From NCBI RefSeq assembly GCF_014200495.1, contig NZ_JACHBY010000003.1, positions 372,001 to 436,000 of the forward strand: a DNA stretch of 64,000 nucleotides, read 5' to 3'. This document shows positions 26,662-36,044 of the stretch, one piece after another. The first letter of the stretch is position 1, and every line of letters begins with the position of its first letter. Both the position numbers and the translations under genes were made by a program. The notes beneath the pieces are model-generated. The model did not search any database. It saw only the letters and a list, made by a program, of their open reading frames with translations, and had not been told where the DNA came from. This DNA is from Mucilaginibacter geliditolerans. Lineage in GTDB: Bacteria; Bacteroidota; Bacteroidia; Sphingobacteriales; Sphingobacteriaceae.

Positions 26662-27618
26662 ATGCTTCGTACCCACCGTTTTATAACTGTATTATATTTT
26701 TTACTTATACCCTTTTCGGTTTTCTCACAGTCAGCGCCATCTTTCAGGATAGTGCCGCTAGGTGTTTTAGGCGGTATTGATGAAAGCAACCTATCCGCCT
26801 ATATGATTGCCGCGACAGGCACTAACAATTATGTTTGTATGGATGCGGGTACCCTGCATTACGGCATTCAGCAGACTGTGGATAATAAAGTATTCTCTAT
26901 CCCCACAGAGCAGGTGCTGAGGCAATACATCAAAGGCTACTGTATTTCGCACGCGCATCTGGACCATATCGCCGGACTCATCATCAACTCTCCCGACGAT
27001 ACCGCTAAAAATATCTATGGCTTAGCCAGCACCCTACAAACCATTAAAACACATTATTTTACATGGGACAGCTGGGCCAATTTTGCCGATGATGGCGAAG
27101 CCCCGGCACTAAAAAAATATCATTACCAGATACTTACGCCCGACAGCATTATCCCGATAAAAAATACCGGGATGACCGTTCAGGCATTTCCATTAAGCCA
27201 CTCCAACCTAACCAGCACTGCTTTTTTGGTGAATAGCAATGATGTCTATATTTTATATTTGGGCGATACCGGTGCCGATGATATTGAAAAAAGCCATAAT
27301 CTGCACAAGCTATGGCAGGCCGTTGCGCCACTCGTAAAAAGCAAAAAGCTAAAGGCTATTATGATCGAAACTTCTTTCCCCGACGAGCAGCCTGATAAAA
27401 CCCTGTTCGGCCACCTTACCCCACATTGGCTCATGGCAGAGATGGACGATCTCGCCGCACTAACCGGCACCGATGCCCTAAAAGGCTTTAACGTGATCAT
27501 CACCCACCTTAAGCCACCGCAAACAAGTATCTATAAGATCAAACTACAGCTTTTTAACGAAAACAAATTAAACTTAAACCTTATCTACCCGCAGCAGGGT
27601 GAGGCTATTGATTTGTAA
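26662..27618 (+). CDS. Secreted class II 3',5'-cyclic-nucleotide phosphodiesterase
   Basis: The protein has 318 residues from ATG 26662, with a signal peptide (LYFLLIPFSVFSQ). The fold is metallo-beta-lactamase-like: FRIVPLGVLGGIDESNLSAY, then the metal motif YCISHAHLDHIAGL (about residues 94-107), YLGDTGADDIE, and IMIETSFPDEQPDKTLFGHL, all hallmarks of class II cAMP phosphodiesterases (yeast Pde1 and Vibrio CpdP types). A periplasmic location means it would clear cyclic nucleotide outside the cytoplasm. The upstream in-frame extension to 26599 overlaps the divergent gene and lacks a signal peptide start, so it was not used. Confidence 0.88.
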   Translation: MLRTHRFITVLYFLLIPFSVFSQSAPSFRIVPLGVLGGIDESNLSAYMIAATGTNNYVCMDAGTLHYGIQQTVDNKVFSIPTEQVLRQYIKGYCISHAHLDHIAGLIINSPDDTAKNIYGLASTLQTIKTHYFTWDSWANFADDGEAPALKKYHYQILTPDSIIPIKNTGMTVQAFPLSHSNLTSTAFLVNSNDVYILYLGDTGADDIEKSHNLHKLWQAVAPLVKSKKLKAIMIETSFPDEQPDKTLFGHLTPHWLMAEMDDLAALTGTDALKGFNVIITHLKPPQTSIYKIKLQLFNENKLNLNLIYPQQGEAIDL

Positions 27619-27631
27619 AAAAACAACCATA

Positions 27632-28312
27632 TCATTGCGAACAATAGTGTGGCAATCCTGTAGCTATCAGGTTTGAGTGCCTATTGAGTCACATGAAGCC
27701 GCTCATTGCCGCGGGGGCTACTACTTTTGTCTTGATACAAAAGGTAGCAAAAACCGACTGTAGGGAGCTCATGAATACCATTAAAGAACAAATAATAGAT
27801 GAATAAATCAAGTCAGTAGAAATGCTTCTTTGCCGCACAAGGCCTCTGCCCTGCAAATCAGGCAAAACCTGGGCTGCTATATTTTTACGCCGCTGTCGCT
27901 ACGCGCTTAGCCTTTACGCTTCTGTAAAAATCTGCTATGCCCTGCCACGCACAAGGCCACCGTTGTTTTGCCTGATTTCGCCCGAAGCTGTTCTACTGAC
28001 AAGGAAAGAAAAAACTTAATTGAACCGTGATCAAAAGCGCGTCGGCCCTGACAACAAGGGCGGGCCAGCGTTGGCGGGAATGACGGTTTAGCTTTTTGTG
28101 TGATGTGAAGGTACGAATGTACCGAACAGCGAAAAAAGCGTGAAGAACCGGCAGGGAGCAAGGGAAGCATCCTTGTTGTCTTGATTTTTTTGGTTACTTT
28201 TTGTATCAAGACAAAAAGTGACTTCTTAGCGAAAAGCGATACCATAAGATAGGTCTACAACTATGCCTATTCGCTCTGCACAGTCGGGGATTGCTTCGTT
28301 CCTCGCAATGAC
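27632..28312 (+). mobile_element. Composite palindromic element, copy C
   Basis: The element fills the convergent gap between the phosphodiesterase and the PfkB gene. The left outer arm (TCATTGCGA, 27632) and right outer arm (CCTCGCAATGA, about 28301-28311) are reverse complements. Inside are the inner arm GAAGCCGCTCATTGCCGCGG (from 27695) with a CTACTTTTGT-CTTGAT-ACAAAAGGTAG stem-loop, the core (27812-28000) with GCAAATCAGGCAAAAC facing GTTTTGCCTGATTTC and TTTTTAC facing GTAAAAA, and a right stem-loop GTTACTTTTTGT-ATCAAG-ACAAAAAGTGAC. The middle-right part has diverged from copies B and D. No gene is accepted in it. Confidence 0.72.
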
Positions 28313-28344
28313 GCTTGGAGAGAGATTGAATCAAATAAATCCGC

Positions 28345-29217
28345 TTAACCCTGGTCCCCCATAAACCGAACCACATCCCCCTCCGTACCCTTAAAAGCTC
28401 CCGTCGCAGCAGTCTTTAACCCCGACATAGCCGCGGCAAATTCGCCGGATTCCTGAATGCCAACACCATTAACACGCTTGTATAAATAACCAGCCATATA
28501 AGTATCGCCGCAGCCGGTAGCATCAACAATTATTGGGGGTGAATAGGCTGGTATAGTGTAGTAAACACTATCACTATAAATCAATGAACCCTGGCTGCCG
28601 TTAGTGATCACAATTTCTTTTACACCCCATTGGGTTAATTGTATAATGCCATCGTTCACCTTATCACAGCCGGTTAATTCCCCAAGTTCAGCGACATCAG
28701 CTTTCAGGATATCGATATATGGCAGGATCTCCTTTTTTGAGGGCCAGTCGGTAGCATATACTTTTTTGTTCTCAACCTTGCGCAGGTAGCCCTGTACATC
28801 AAGGCTGATCAATCCCCGGCCTGCTATGCTTTTAACAAATTCTGCCGAAAAATCATTGGCTAGCAGTGGGCCGAGGTGAAATATTTTTGCATTTACCGAT
28901 TGCAATTGCTCTGGTTTGAATGGATCGGCAACCTGTAATACATTTTGGGTGCGCTCGTCCTGATTCTTGCCGTAGATATTTTCAAAGTATACGGTATGGG
29001 CGCTGGGCTGTACTTTTATTTCGATGCCTTTAGCCCGCAGGTCATTCACATAGTGCATTTCGGTTTCGGCAAGGGCGGTAATCAGCAGGTATTTTACATC
29101 GAGCTTATTTAACGCGAATGAGAAATAAAAAGCCGTACCACCCGGCATATACAGGGTAGTTTGGGTGTTTACTACTTTATCAGATGTGATGTGGCCTATG
29201 CAGCAGATATCGTACAT
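28345..29217 (-). CDS. PfkB-family carbohydrate/nucleoside kinase
   Basis: The protein has 290 residues, close to the ribokinase family norm. The N-terminal PGGTAFYFSFAL segment is the substrate-side GG motif, and the C-terminal DATGCGDTYMAGYLY is the ATP-site signature with the catalytic Asp of the GxGD element. VITNGSQGSLIY is the usual strand before it. The substrate (ribose, fructose-6-phosphate, adenosine or another sugar) cannot be read from sequence alone, and the neighbours give no clue. It converges on repeat copy C. Confidence 0.88.
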   Translation of the reverse strand: MYDICCIGHITSDKVVNTQTTLYMPGGTAFYFSFALNKLDVKYLLITALAETEMHYVNDLRAKGIEIKVQPSAHTVYFENIYGKNQDERTQNVLQVADPFKPEQLQSVNAKIFHLGPLLANDFSAEFVKSIAGRGLISLDVQGYLRKVENKKVYATDWPSKKEILPYIDILKADVAELGELTGCDKVNDGIIQLTQWGVKEIVITNGSQGSLIYSDSVYYTIPAYSPPIIVDATGCGDTYMAGYLYKRVNGVGIQESGEFAAAMSGLKTAATGAFKGTEGDVVRFMGDQG

Positions 29218-29348
29218 GGCGGCAAAAATAGTGATTTGTGGTTAGTGATTGAGGATTAGTGGAATATCGTGAGATTTCTATTGCCGATATTCCGCTCCCG
29301 CAGGGTCCTCTACGCAAGACCCTGCGGGGATGTAAAAATGGGTGTAAT

Positions 29349-30011
29349 CTAATTATATTTTCGAAAAGTTGGAGAAGCAGAATGTTGATTTTCGAAAATA
29401 AAAGTATCTTCTAATACTGCCCAAAACTCAGCGTCATTTGGATAATTTCGCTTTAATGTATCTAGTTTGTTCCTCAAAAGTAGCTTTTCACCCAAGAAGA
29501 TTTTCATCGTAACAAATAAGTCATAGTAGGCCTCTTTATCCACTACCGAAGAGTTTTCGTTATTAATAAAACGCTGAATTGTATCCGCAGCTTTTCTAAA
29601 ATAAATATGCTCGTTTACTGTATCCGACCTGCTGCCATAATCGAGCGCCCGGAAATAATCGTAACTCATTGCCTTTTTATACTTATAATTACCCTCTGTT
29701 TTTTTTAAGGATGCTACATATTCATAGCCTGTTTTATAATGCTTCAATAACTGCAATATGGTAATTTTAAAACTGATGGCTTTATCCCTTGTTTCGGGGC
29801 ATAACAATGATTGATCAGATTCATCCAAAGCCTGTTTCAACTTTAGTGTATCCATAGTTGCCGAATAAGATCTTACCAATATTGAAGCATTATGCAGATG
29901 TTTTTTACAATCGTCGGGGTTAGTACTTTGGCCGCTACAACTGTTTATAAGCAGCAAAAGAAGAGATAAAACGAGCAACTGAGGTTTTAGGCGATTTTTT
30001 AATAGTTTCAT
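29349..30011 (-). CDS. Hypothetical lipoprotein
   Basis: The protein has 220 residues and is not recognised. It begins with a long hydrophobic signal (LLVLSLLLLLINSCSGQ) whose INSC is a lipobox, so the mature protein should be a lipoprotein with Cys near residue 25. The rest looks helical with no obvious repeats or metal site; segments such as YKKAMSYDYFRALDYGS may be TPR-like. It is the only gene between the PfkB kinase and scpA. A short hairpin (CCCTCCC-GTG-GGGAGGG, near 30134) separates it from scpA. Confidence 0.7.
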   Translation of the reverse strand: MKLLKNRLKPQLLVLSLLLLLINSCSGQSTNPDDCKKHLHNASILVRSYSATMDTLKLKQALDESDQSLLCPETRDKAISFKITILQLLKHYKTGYEYVASLKKTEGNYKYKKAMSYDYFRALDYGSRSDTVNEHIYFRKAADTIQRFINNENSSVVDKEAYYDLFVTMKIFLGEKLLLRNKLDTLKRNYPNDAEFWAVLEDTFIFENQHSASPTFRKYN

Positions 30012-30192
30012 ATAAAGGGCATTCGTAATTTGTAAATGGGTTGTAATTTCTCTTTATCACAGGATTTGGAGGTTGTTCTTTATCTTCCATTAGCAGAAAC
30101 CCCTCCCTGCCTTTGCACACATTACAGCCGCACCCCTCCCGTGGGGAGGGAACTGTAAAGGCAGCCGGAAAACATCCTGAAAATCAACTTAA

Positions 30193-30954
30193 TCAGTTCA
30201 ATCCTGGTTCATTCTCTTTTTCTGAAATCCAAAAATTATTATACCCCAGCCCAATCTGTATCTCCACCAACTCCTGTTGCAGCATTTCAAGCATGGCGAG
30301 GAAATTGTACACAAAATGCACCTTGTTATCGGAGTAGGATGCCATGGCCTTAAAATCAAGCATCTTGTTGATCTTCAGCAACTGACTTATGGCCGCCTTT
30401 TGTTTTTCAATGGTATAAGGGTACTGCACAATAGTGTGGGTAACCTGTTTTTCACGCAGCTCGTAGTTGCGCATCAGGCGTTCGTAAACCATCATCAGCT
30501 TGTACAGGCTTATTTCCTGCAATTCATCGCCGGGGAGGGCCACTTTTTCAACTTGCTCCAGGTCGGCGCTAATGTTGCCGCGCTTTTCCTGTTTAAAGCG
30601 TTCATCTTCAAAAGGGCGCAGCTCTTCACATACTACCTTTATCTTTTTGTATTCTATCAGCTTTCGTATCAGGTCCTCCTTATGGTCGATCTCATTCCCT
30701 GCTTCATCCACCTCGTATCGCGGCAGCAACATTTTAGCTTTGATGCGCATGAGTGTGGCGGCTACATAAATAAACTCACTGGCAATTTCCATATCGAGGC
30801 TGGCCATGTGGTGTATGTAGTTCAGAAAATCGTCGGCAATGCGGGCAATGGGGATATCATGGATGTCGAGCTCATCCCGTTCAATAAAAAAAAGAAGCAG
30901 ATCAAACGGCCCTTCAAACTGTGGTAACCTGATCTCAAAGCTTTCTTCTGTCAT
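30193..30954 (-). CDS. scpA: Segregation and condensation protein A (kleisin)
   Basis: ScpA is the kleisin of the bacterial condensin, joining SMC heads to ScpB. The 253-residue protein has the N-terminal FEGPFDLLLFFIERDELDIH and IADDFLNYIHHM, which are diagnostic, the acidic linker, and a C-terminal winged-helix-like part (QELVEIQIGLGYNNFWISEK). ScpB and SMC genes are not in the window. It diverges from dxs across 127 bp. Confidence 0.92.
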   Translation of the reverse strand: MTEESFEIRLPQFEGPFDLLLFFIERDELDIHDIPIARIADDFLNYIHHMASLDMEIASEFIYVAATLMRIKAKMLLPRYEVDEAGNEIDHKEDLIRKLIEYKKIKVVCEELRPFEDERFKQEKRGNISADLEQVEKVALPGDELQEISLYKLMMVYERLMRNYELREKQVTHTIVQYPYTIEKQKAAISQLLKINKMLDFKAMASYSDNKVHFVYNFLAMLEMLQQELVEIQIGLGYNNFWISEKENEPGLN

Positions 30955-31081
30955 TTGCTATCAAATTAAGCTAATTATCATCAAAAAATAAAATCGCTAA
31001 AGAAAACAATAATTAACGCTCAGTTTATCTTATTTTTAACAATTAAAATAACTTACTTTGTAAGTTCAAATATTCTTACTA

Positions 31082-33016
31082 ATGGCAATGCAGGTACCGG
31101 CCGGTAATTTATTACAAGATATATACTACCCTTCTGATTTAAAGAAACTTAACGAGGATCAACTTGAACAGGTTTGCCAGGAGTTGCGCCAGTATATTAT
31201 TGATGTTGTTTCGGTAAATGGCGGTCACTTTGCGGCCAGTTTAGGCGTTGTGGAATTAACCGTTGCCCTGCAATATATATTAAACACCCCGTACGATCAA
31301 CTGGTTTGGGATGTGGGTCACCAGGCTTACGGTCACAAGATATTAACCGGCCGTCGCGATCAGTTTCATACCAATCGTATTTACAAAGGCATAAGCGGTT
31401 TCCCAAAACGTTCTGAAAGTATTTATGACGCTTTTGGCGTTGGCCACTCCTCTACTTCTATTTCGGTAGCATTGGGTATGGCCGTGGCCTCGCAATATAA
31501 AGGAGAAACCGACAGGCAGCACGTTGCCGTAATTGGTGATGGTGCCATGACCGCAGGTATAGCTTTTGAAGCGTTGAACCATGCCGGGATCGAAAACTCG
31601 AACCTGCTGGTTATTTTGAATGATAACAACATGGCAATAGACCCGAACGTGGGTGCCTTGAAGGAATACTTAACAGACATAACCACCTCGAAGCCATATA
31701 ACCGCTTTAGGGACGATATTGCACATGTATTGAATAAACTATCAGCTATTGGGCCCGATGCCTTTAAAATAGCTAAAAAGATAGAAAAAAGCATCAAGGG
31801 CACACTGCTTAAACGCAGCAACTTTTTTGAGGCTTTACAGTTCCGCTATTTTGGGCCGATTGATGGGCATGATGTAAAACACCTGGTTAAAGTGCTGAAC
31901 GACCTGCGAGATATACCGGGACCAAAGCTATTGCATTGCGTTACCACAAAAGGTAAGGGTTATGCGCTGGCCGAAAAGGACCAGACCAAATGGCATGCTC
32001 CCGGCTTGTTTGATAAGATAACCGGTGAGATCAAAAAAACCAAGCACGAAAAGCCACAGCCGCCGAAATACCAGGATGTATTTGGTCATACCATTATTGA
32101 GCTTGCCGAGCAAAACCCCAAAATTATGGGCATTACCCCGGCTATGCCATCAGGCTGCTCATTAAACCTGATGATGAAGGCCATGCCAAACCGCGCGTTT
32201 GATGTGGGTATTGCTGAGCAGCATGCCGTTACATTTTCTGCAGGCTTAGCTACACAGGGGCTGATACCTTTCTGTAATATCTACTCCAGCTTTATGCAGC
32301 GGGCTTATGATCAGGTGATACATGACGTGGCTATACAAAAGCTGAACGTAGTGTTTTGTCTCGATAGAGCCGGTATAGCAGGCGCGGACGGGCCAACCCA
32401 TCACGGTGCTTACGACCTGGCTTATATGCGTTGCATACCGAACATGATCGTATCGGCACCGATGAACGAAGAAGAGCTGCGCAACCTGATGTATACCGCT
32501 CAGCAGGATGATATGGGGCCGTTCAGCATACGCTACCCGCGTGGTAACGGTGTTATGGTGGACTGGCAGCGCCCTATGAAAGCTATACCTGTTGGCAAGG
32601 GCCGTAAGATATGTGATGGTGAAGAAATTGCCATACTCAGCATAGGCACCATAGGCAATGAGGTAGTAAAAGCTACAACTGCCCTAAACGCCGAAGGCTA
32701 TAATCCTGCGCATTACGACCTGCGGTTTGTAAAACCATTGGATGAAGCTTTACTGCATGATGTGTTCAGCAAATTCAACAAGGTAATTACTGTTGAGGAT
32801 GGCTGTATTGAAGGCGGCATGGGAAGCGCTGTACTTGAGTTTATGGCCGATAACAACTACCACTCACAGGTTATACGGATGGGTATCCCTGATCGTTATA
32901 TAGAACACGGTGAGCAACCCGAACTTTGGGCCGAAGCTGGTTACGATGCTAACTCAATAGCAGAGAAAGTTAAAAGCGTGGTAGAGAAACGCAATACACA
33001 TACGATTGCATCGTAA
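31082..33016 (+). CDS. dxs: 1-deoxy-D-xylulose-5-phosphate synthase
   Basis: This thiamine-diphosphate enzyme makes DXP from pyruvate and glyceraldehyde-3-phosphate, the entry step of the MEP isoprenoid route. The 644-residue length is standard. Visible motifs are GHQAYGHKILTGRRDQF, the ThDP-binding VIGDGAMTAGIAFEALNHAG, GPIDGHD, and the transketolase middle-domain FCLDRAGIAGADGPTHHG. No other MEP gene lies nearby. An ATG at 31088 (MQVPAG) is an alternative start. The converging RemB-like gene is separated by an inverted repeat of AAGTCCGGAAAGTC-type words. Confidence 0.97.
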   Translation: MAMQVPAGNLLQDIYYPSDLKKLNEDQLEQVCQELRQYIIDVVSVNGGHFAASLGVVELTVALQYILNTPYDQLVWDVGHQAYGHKILTGRRDQFHTNRIYKGISGFPKRSESIYDAFGVGHSSTSISVALGMAVASQYKGETDRQHVAVIGDGAMTAGIAFEALNHAGIENSNLLVILNDNNMAIDPNVGALKEYLTDITTSKPYNRFRDDIAHVLNKLSAIGPDAFKIAKKIEKSIKGTLLKRSNFFEALQFRYFGPIDGHDVKHLVKVLNDLRDIPGPKLLHCVTTKGKGYALAEKDQTKWHAPGLFDKITGEIKKTKHEKPQPPKYQDVFGHTIIELAEQNPKIMGITPAMPSGCSLNLMMKAMPNRAFDVGIAEQHAVTFSAGLATQGLIPFCNIYSSFMQRAYDQVIHDVAIQKLNVVFCLDRAGIAGADGPTHHGAYDLAYMRCIPNMIVSAPMNEEELRNLMYTAQQDDMGPFSIRYPRGNGVMVDWQRPMKAIPVGKGRKICDGEEIAILSIGTIGNEVVKATTALNAEGYNPAHYDLRFVKPLDEALLHDVFSKFNKVITVEDGCIEGGMGSAVLEFMADNNYHSQVIRMGIPDRYIEHGEQPELWAEAGYDANSIAEKVKSVVEKRNTHTIAS

Positions 33017-33017
33017 T

Positions 33018-33126
33018 TCTTAGTCGGAAAGTCCGGAAGACGGGAAGTCCAGAAAGTGCTTTTCACCAATAGAAAGGCTAAATAACTTTCGGACTTATGC
33101 GGACTTTACTGACTTTCGGACTTAAC
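33018..33126. terminator. Inverted repeat between dxs and the RemB-like gene
   Basis: Words such as GTCCGGAAGACGGGAAGTCC on the left face GGACTTTACTGACTTTCGGA on the right, so each strand can fold. It lies in a convergent gap and may end both transcripts. It belongs to a class of word-like intergenic repeats in this genome. Confidence 0.5.
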
Positions 33127-33130
33127 CAAC

Positions 33131-34744
33131 TTAATGCGTTTGAAAACTAGCCAAATCATTATAAACAGCGCGGAATGAGCTGCGGACACCAATGGTTACA
33201 AGACCTGTTTTATCATTAAACTGGGCATTCTTTTCGTCGCGGTAAATGCCGCTAAGTTCAAGGCGTAAGTTATATTTAGGATTAAGTATATAGGCTACTT
33301 TACCTTCCAGGTAATACATATTGGTGGTTAAGCCCTGGCCTATGTAATTGCCCTCAAGCTTTGCCGGTGTAGTATAATCCTGGAATGGATCTTTACCATA
33401 GTTAAGGCCATTAATATCGAGCCCGTAGCGGCCGTAATCGCCCTCACCCGAGAAATCAAATCTTTTGTAGCTGTAGTTTAGCAATGCAACCACTTCGCGA
33501 TAGTTAGCACCCCATGGCTGGCCTAATGGTTCACCATTTGCGGTATAGCTAATTATTGGGCCGCGTTCAGAGTAGGTATATGGTTTGGCACCGTTGGTTT
33601 CTATTAAATAATTTAATCCTTTTACGTCAAACATATTTGCTCCGCGGAAACCGAATTGCCAGGCATATTTATTTCGTGAGCTGCCACCATCAGTGAAGAA
33701 TTGTTTTGCCTGAAACTCATCCAGAGTAAACTGTCCGTATGCGGTTATACCGTTAGTGATCTTGTATTTACCGGTAAAGCCAATCAGCGCGTTATCAGGC
33801 GATCCATTTGATGCTTCAAGCGGACGAAGGAATGTTACAGGGTTTAAATAAGTAACATCAAAGCCACGGTAATTACCGGCATTGTCCCTGTTATACCAGA
33901 TGATAGAATCAAAGAAACCGAAGGAAAGGCGGTTACTTACATTCCAGTCTAAATAATGAAAAACACCCCATTTGGTCCGGTCATTGCCGTTGGCATCCAG
34001 ATCGATCGGGTCATTAAAATAGGCCCACATCACCATATACTTCACATTGCCCAAATCAGCGGTTAATTTCAGGAAGGGGTATGGTGAGGCGTAATCAGAT
34101 AAAAGGGTTGAGCGGTAGCCATCGCCTATAAACGTTTTATCATGCCCTAAGGTAATATTCAGGTATTTATTGGGTGTGAAGGATACATTGGCGGTATAGT
34201 CCTGCCAATCGTAGCTGTCCAGTCCATATATCTTGGCACGTGCCTGACCCGGGATCATGCCTGTTTGGTTGATATAGGTTGATATGTATTCCGGGAAATT
34301 ACCCTGGTTTTCAAAACCGGTAAAATTGTAAGAGAACTTATTGCTTATAGAACCGCCAAATTGAAATCCGTAGGATACCAGTGAAGTACTTTCCTTACCA
34401 CCCAGGTAATTTTTACCCATGGTAAAATCGGGTAACAGATCAGCATAAAAAGTACTGTTGGCTGATTTGATATCGATCAGGTGTTCGTTGAATAGTTTAT
34501 TATAGCCCCAGCTGTGTTTTTTACCATCGTTATTCAGGTTCATTAATGAATCATAATGAACTTTTAAGATCGAATCATCCACAAAAAATGGTCTTAATGA
34601 AGTATGCTCGCGGGTGGTGGTTGAATAGGCATCAGCATCCAGTTTCTGATAAAAATCATACGAATAGGGCTGGTACTGGGATTGAGAATGGGCAACACCA
34701 ACAATTGCTAATACTAATAAAATGCTGCCTAAAATTCTTTTCAT
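33131..34744 (-). CDS. RemB/Wzi-like outer-membrane beta-barrel protein
   Basis: The protein has 537 residues from ATG 34744, with a signal peptide (ILGSILLVLAIVGVAHSQ). It is rich in beta strands, as in a barrel: LRLELSGIYRDEKNAQF near the end and KYLNITLGHDKTFIGDGYRS in the middle. That GHDKTFIGDGYRS/LSDYASPYPFLK block is characteristic of RemB-type gliding proteins and the capsule-assembly (Wzi-like) family. It may anchor a surface polysaccharide or take part in surface motility. An upstream in-frame extension to 34801 would run into gmd and lacks a signal start, so it was rejected. It lies 25 bp after gmd. Confidence 0.83.
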   Translation of the reverse strand: MKRILGSILLVLAIVGVAHSQSQYQPYSYDFYQKLDADAYSTTTREHTSLRPFFVDDSILKVHYDSLMNLNNDGKKHSWGYNKLFNEHLIDIKSANSTFYADLLPDFTMGKNYLGGKESTSLVSYGFQFGGSISNKFSYNFTGFENQGNFPEYISTYINQTGMIPGQARAKIYGLDSYDWQDYTANVSFTPNKYLNITLGHDKTFIGDGYRSTLLSDYASPYPFLKLTADLGNVKYMVMWAYFNDPIDLDANGNDRTKWGVFHYLDWNVSNRLSFGFFDSIIWYNRDNAGNYRGFDVTYLNPVTFLRPLEASNGSPDNALIGFTGKYKITNGITAYGQFTLDEFQAKQFFTDGGSSRNKYAWQFGFRGANMFDVKGLNYLIETNGAKPYTYSERGPIISYTANGEPLGQPWGANYREVVALLNYSYKRFDFSGEGDYGRYGLDINGLNYGKDPFQDYTTPAKLEGNYIGQGLTTNMYYLEGKVAYILNPKYNLRLELSGIYRDEKNAQFNDKTGLVTIGVRSSFRAVYNDLASFQTH

Positions 34745-34769
34745 ATATAATGTTAAACTATTATGTACA

Positions 34770-35906
34770 CTATTCAAAATAATTGAGTGTTTGAAAACCA
34801 CCTTTTTTCAAGTAATCGTCTTTTTTAATCAGGTGGAGGTCTGATTGCATCATATCGCTAACCAGTGCCTGTAGGTCGTATTTAGGTTTCCAGCCTAATT
34901 TTTCATTCGCTTTTGTGGCATCGCCTATTAACAGGTCAACCTCAGTTGGCCTGAAATATTTAGGGTCTACTTTAACTACGGTTTGGCCAAATCTTAAAGC
35001 ATCGGCGTTTAAGCCCAGTTCTTCAATCTTTTGCTCATCTATGTCAATAATAACACCCCGCTCGTTTTCGTCCTTACCGCTGAATTCTATTTCTACACCT
35101 AATTCAGCAAAAGCCATTTTTATAAAATCGCGTACGGTTGTTGTTACGCCTGTAGCAATTACGTAATCTTCGGGGGTATCCTGCTGCAACATCAGCCACA
35201 TGGCCTCAATATAGTCTTTAGCATGGCCCCAATCGCGCTGTGCCGACAAGTTACCTACATATAAACAAGTTTGCAAACCTAATCCAATTTTTGATGCTGC
35301 GCGGGTAATTTTACGGGTTACAAAAGTTTCACCTCTAACCGGGCTTTCGTGATTGAATAATATACCGTTGCAGGCATACATGTTATAAGCTTCGCGATAG
35401 TTTACGATGATCCAATAGCCATATAATTTGGCCACCGCGTACGGTGAACGCGGATAAAATGGCGTGGTTTCACTTTGCGGCACCGCCTGTACCAGGCCAT
35501 AAAGCTCGGAGGTGGATGCCTGGTAAATACGCGTTTTTTGCGTAAGCCCCAACAACCTTACAGCTTCCAGTATACGTAACACACCAATACCATCGGCATT
35601 AGCTGTATACTCAGGAGTATCAAAACTCACTTTAACGTGGCTTTGAGCGGCAAGATTGTATATTTCATCAGGCTGTATTTCCTGTACAAGCCTTATGAGA
35701 TTGGTTGAGTCGGTAAGATCGCCGTAATGCAGCTTGAATTTAACATTCGGCTCATGCGGGTCGTGGTATAAATGATCAATGCGTTCGGTATTAAATGAGG
35801 AAGCCCGTCTTTTAACACCATGTACTTCATAGCCTTTTTTCAATAGAAACTCAGCTAAGTAAGCGCCATCCTGCCCTGTTACACCGGTTATTAAAGCTAC
35901 TTTCAT
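34770..35906 (-). CDS. gmd: GDP-mannose 4,6-dehydratase
   Basis: The enzyme converts GDP-D-mannose to GDP-4-keto-6-deoxy-D-mannose, precursor of GDP-L-fucose or GDP-rhamnose. The 378-residue SDR-fold protein has the NADP-binding [20 protein letters not shown], the catalytic Thr region [10 protein letters not shown] and the YxxxK pair in [12 protein letters not shown]. The next enzyme (fcl or rmd) is not in the window. Adjacent RemB/Wzi-like gene supports a link to surface glycans. Full length, no defects seen. Confidence 0.97.
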   Translation of the reverse strand: MKVALITGVTGQDGAYLAEFLLKKGYEVHGVKRRASSFNTERIDHLYHDPHEPNVKFKLHYGDLTDSTNLIRLVQEIQPDEIYNLAAQSHVKVSFDTPEYTANADGIGVLRILEAVRLLGLTQKTRIYQASTSELYGLVQAVPQSETTPFYPRSPYAVAKLYGYWIIVNYREAYNMYACNGILFNHESPVRGETFVTRKITRAASKIGLGLQTCLYVGNLSAQRDWGHAKDYIEAMWLMLQQDTPEDYVIATGVTTTVRDFIKMAFAELGVEIEFSGKDENERGVIIDIDEQKIEELGLNADALRFGQTVVKVDPKYFRPTEVDLLIGDATKANEKLGWKPKYDLQALVSDMMQSDLHLIKKDDYLKKGGFQTLNYFE

Positions 35907-36044
35907 TAATAATATTATACTGTACTTATAATATTACAATATTATCAATTTAATTGCAAAAGCAGTGTATGGGATTAACGGATATAGATATTTTGTTTTA
36001 GCCTTATAGTGGAATGCCAAAGACTTGTACTTAACGCATCGATA

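Noticed and set aside
27907-28245. 112-codon minus-strand frame in copy C
   Set aside because: It lies wholly in the repeat element and is not shared by other copies in the same frame.
29935-30120. 61-codon minus-strand frame before the lipoprotein gene
   Set aside because: It overlaps the lipoprotein start in another frame and has no domain or clear signal.
30277-30927. 216-codon plus-strand frame antisense to scpA
   Set aside because: It mirrors scpA, which has a diagnostic kleisin N-terminus; the antisense frame has no recognisable domain.
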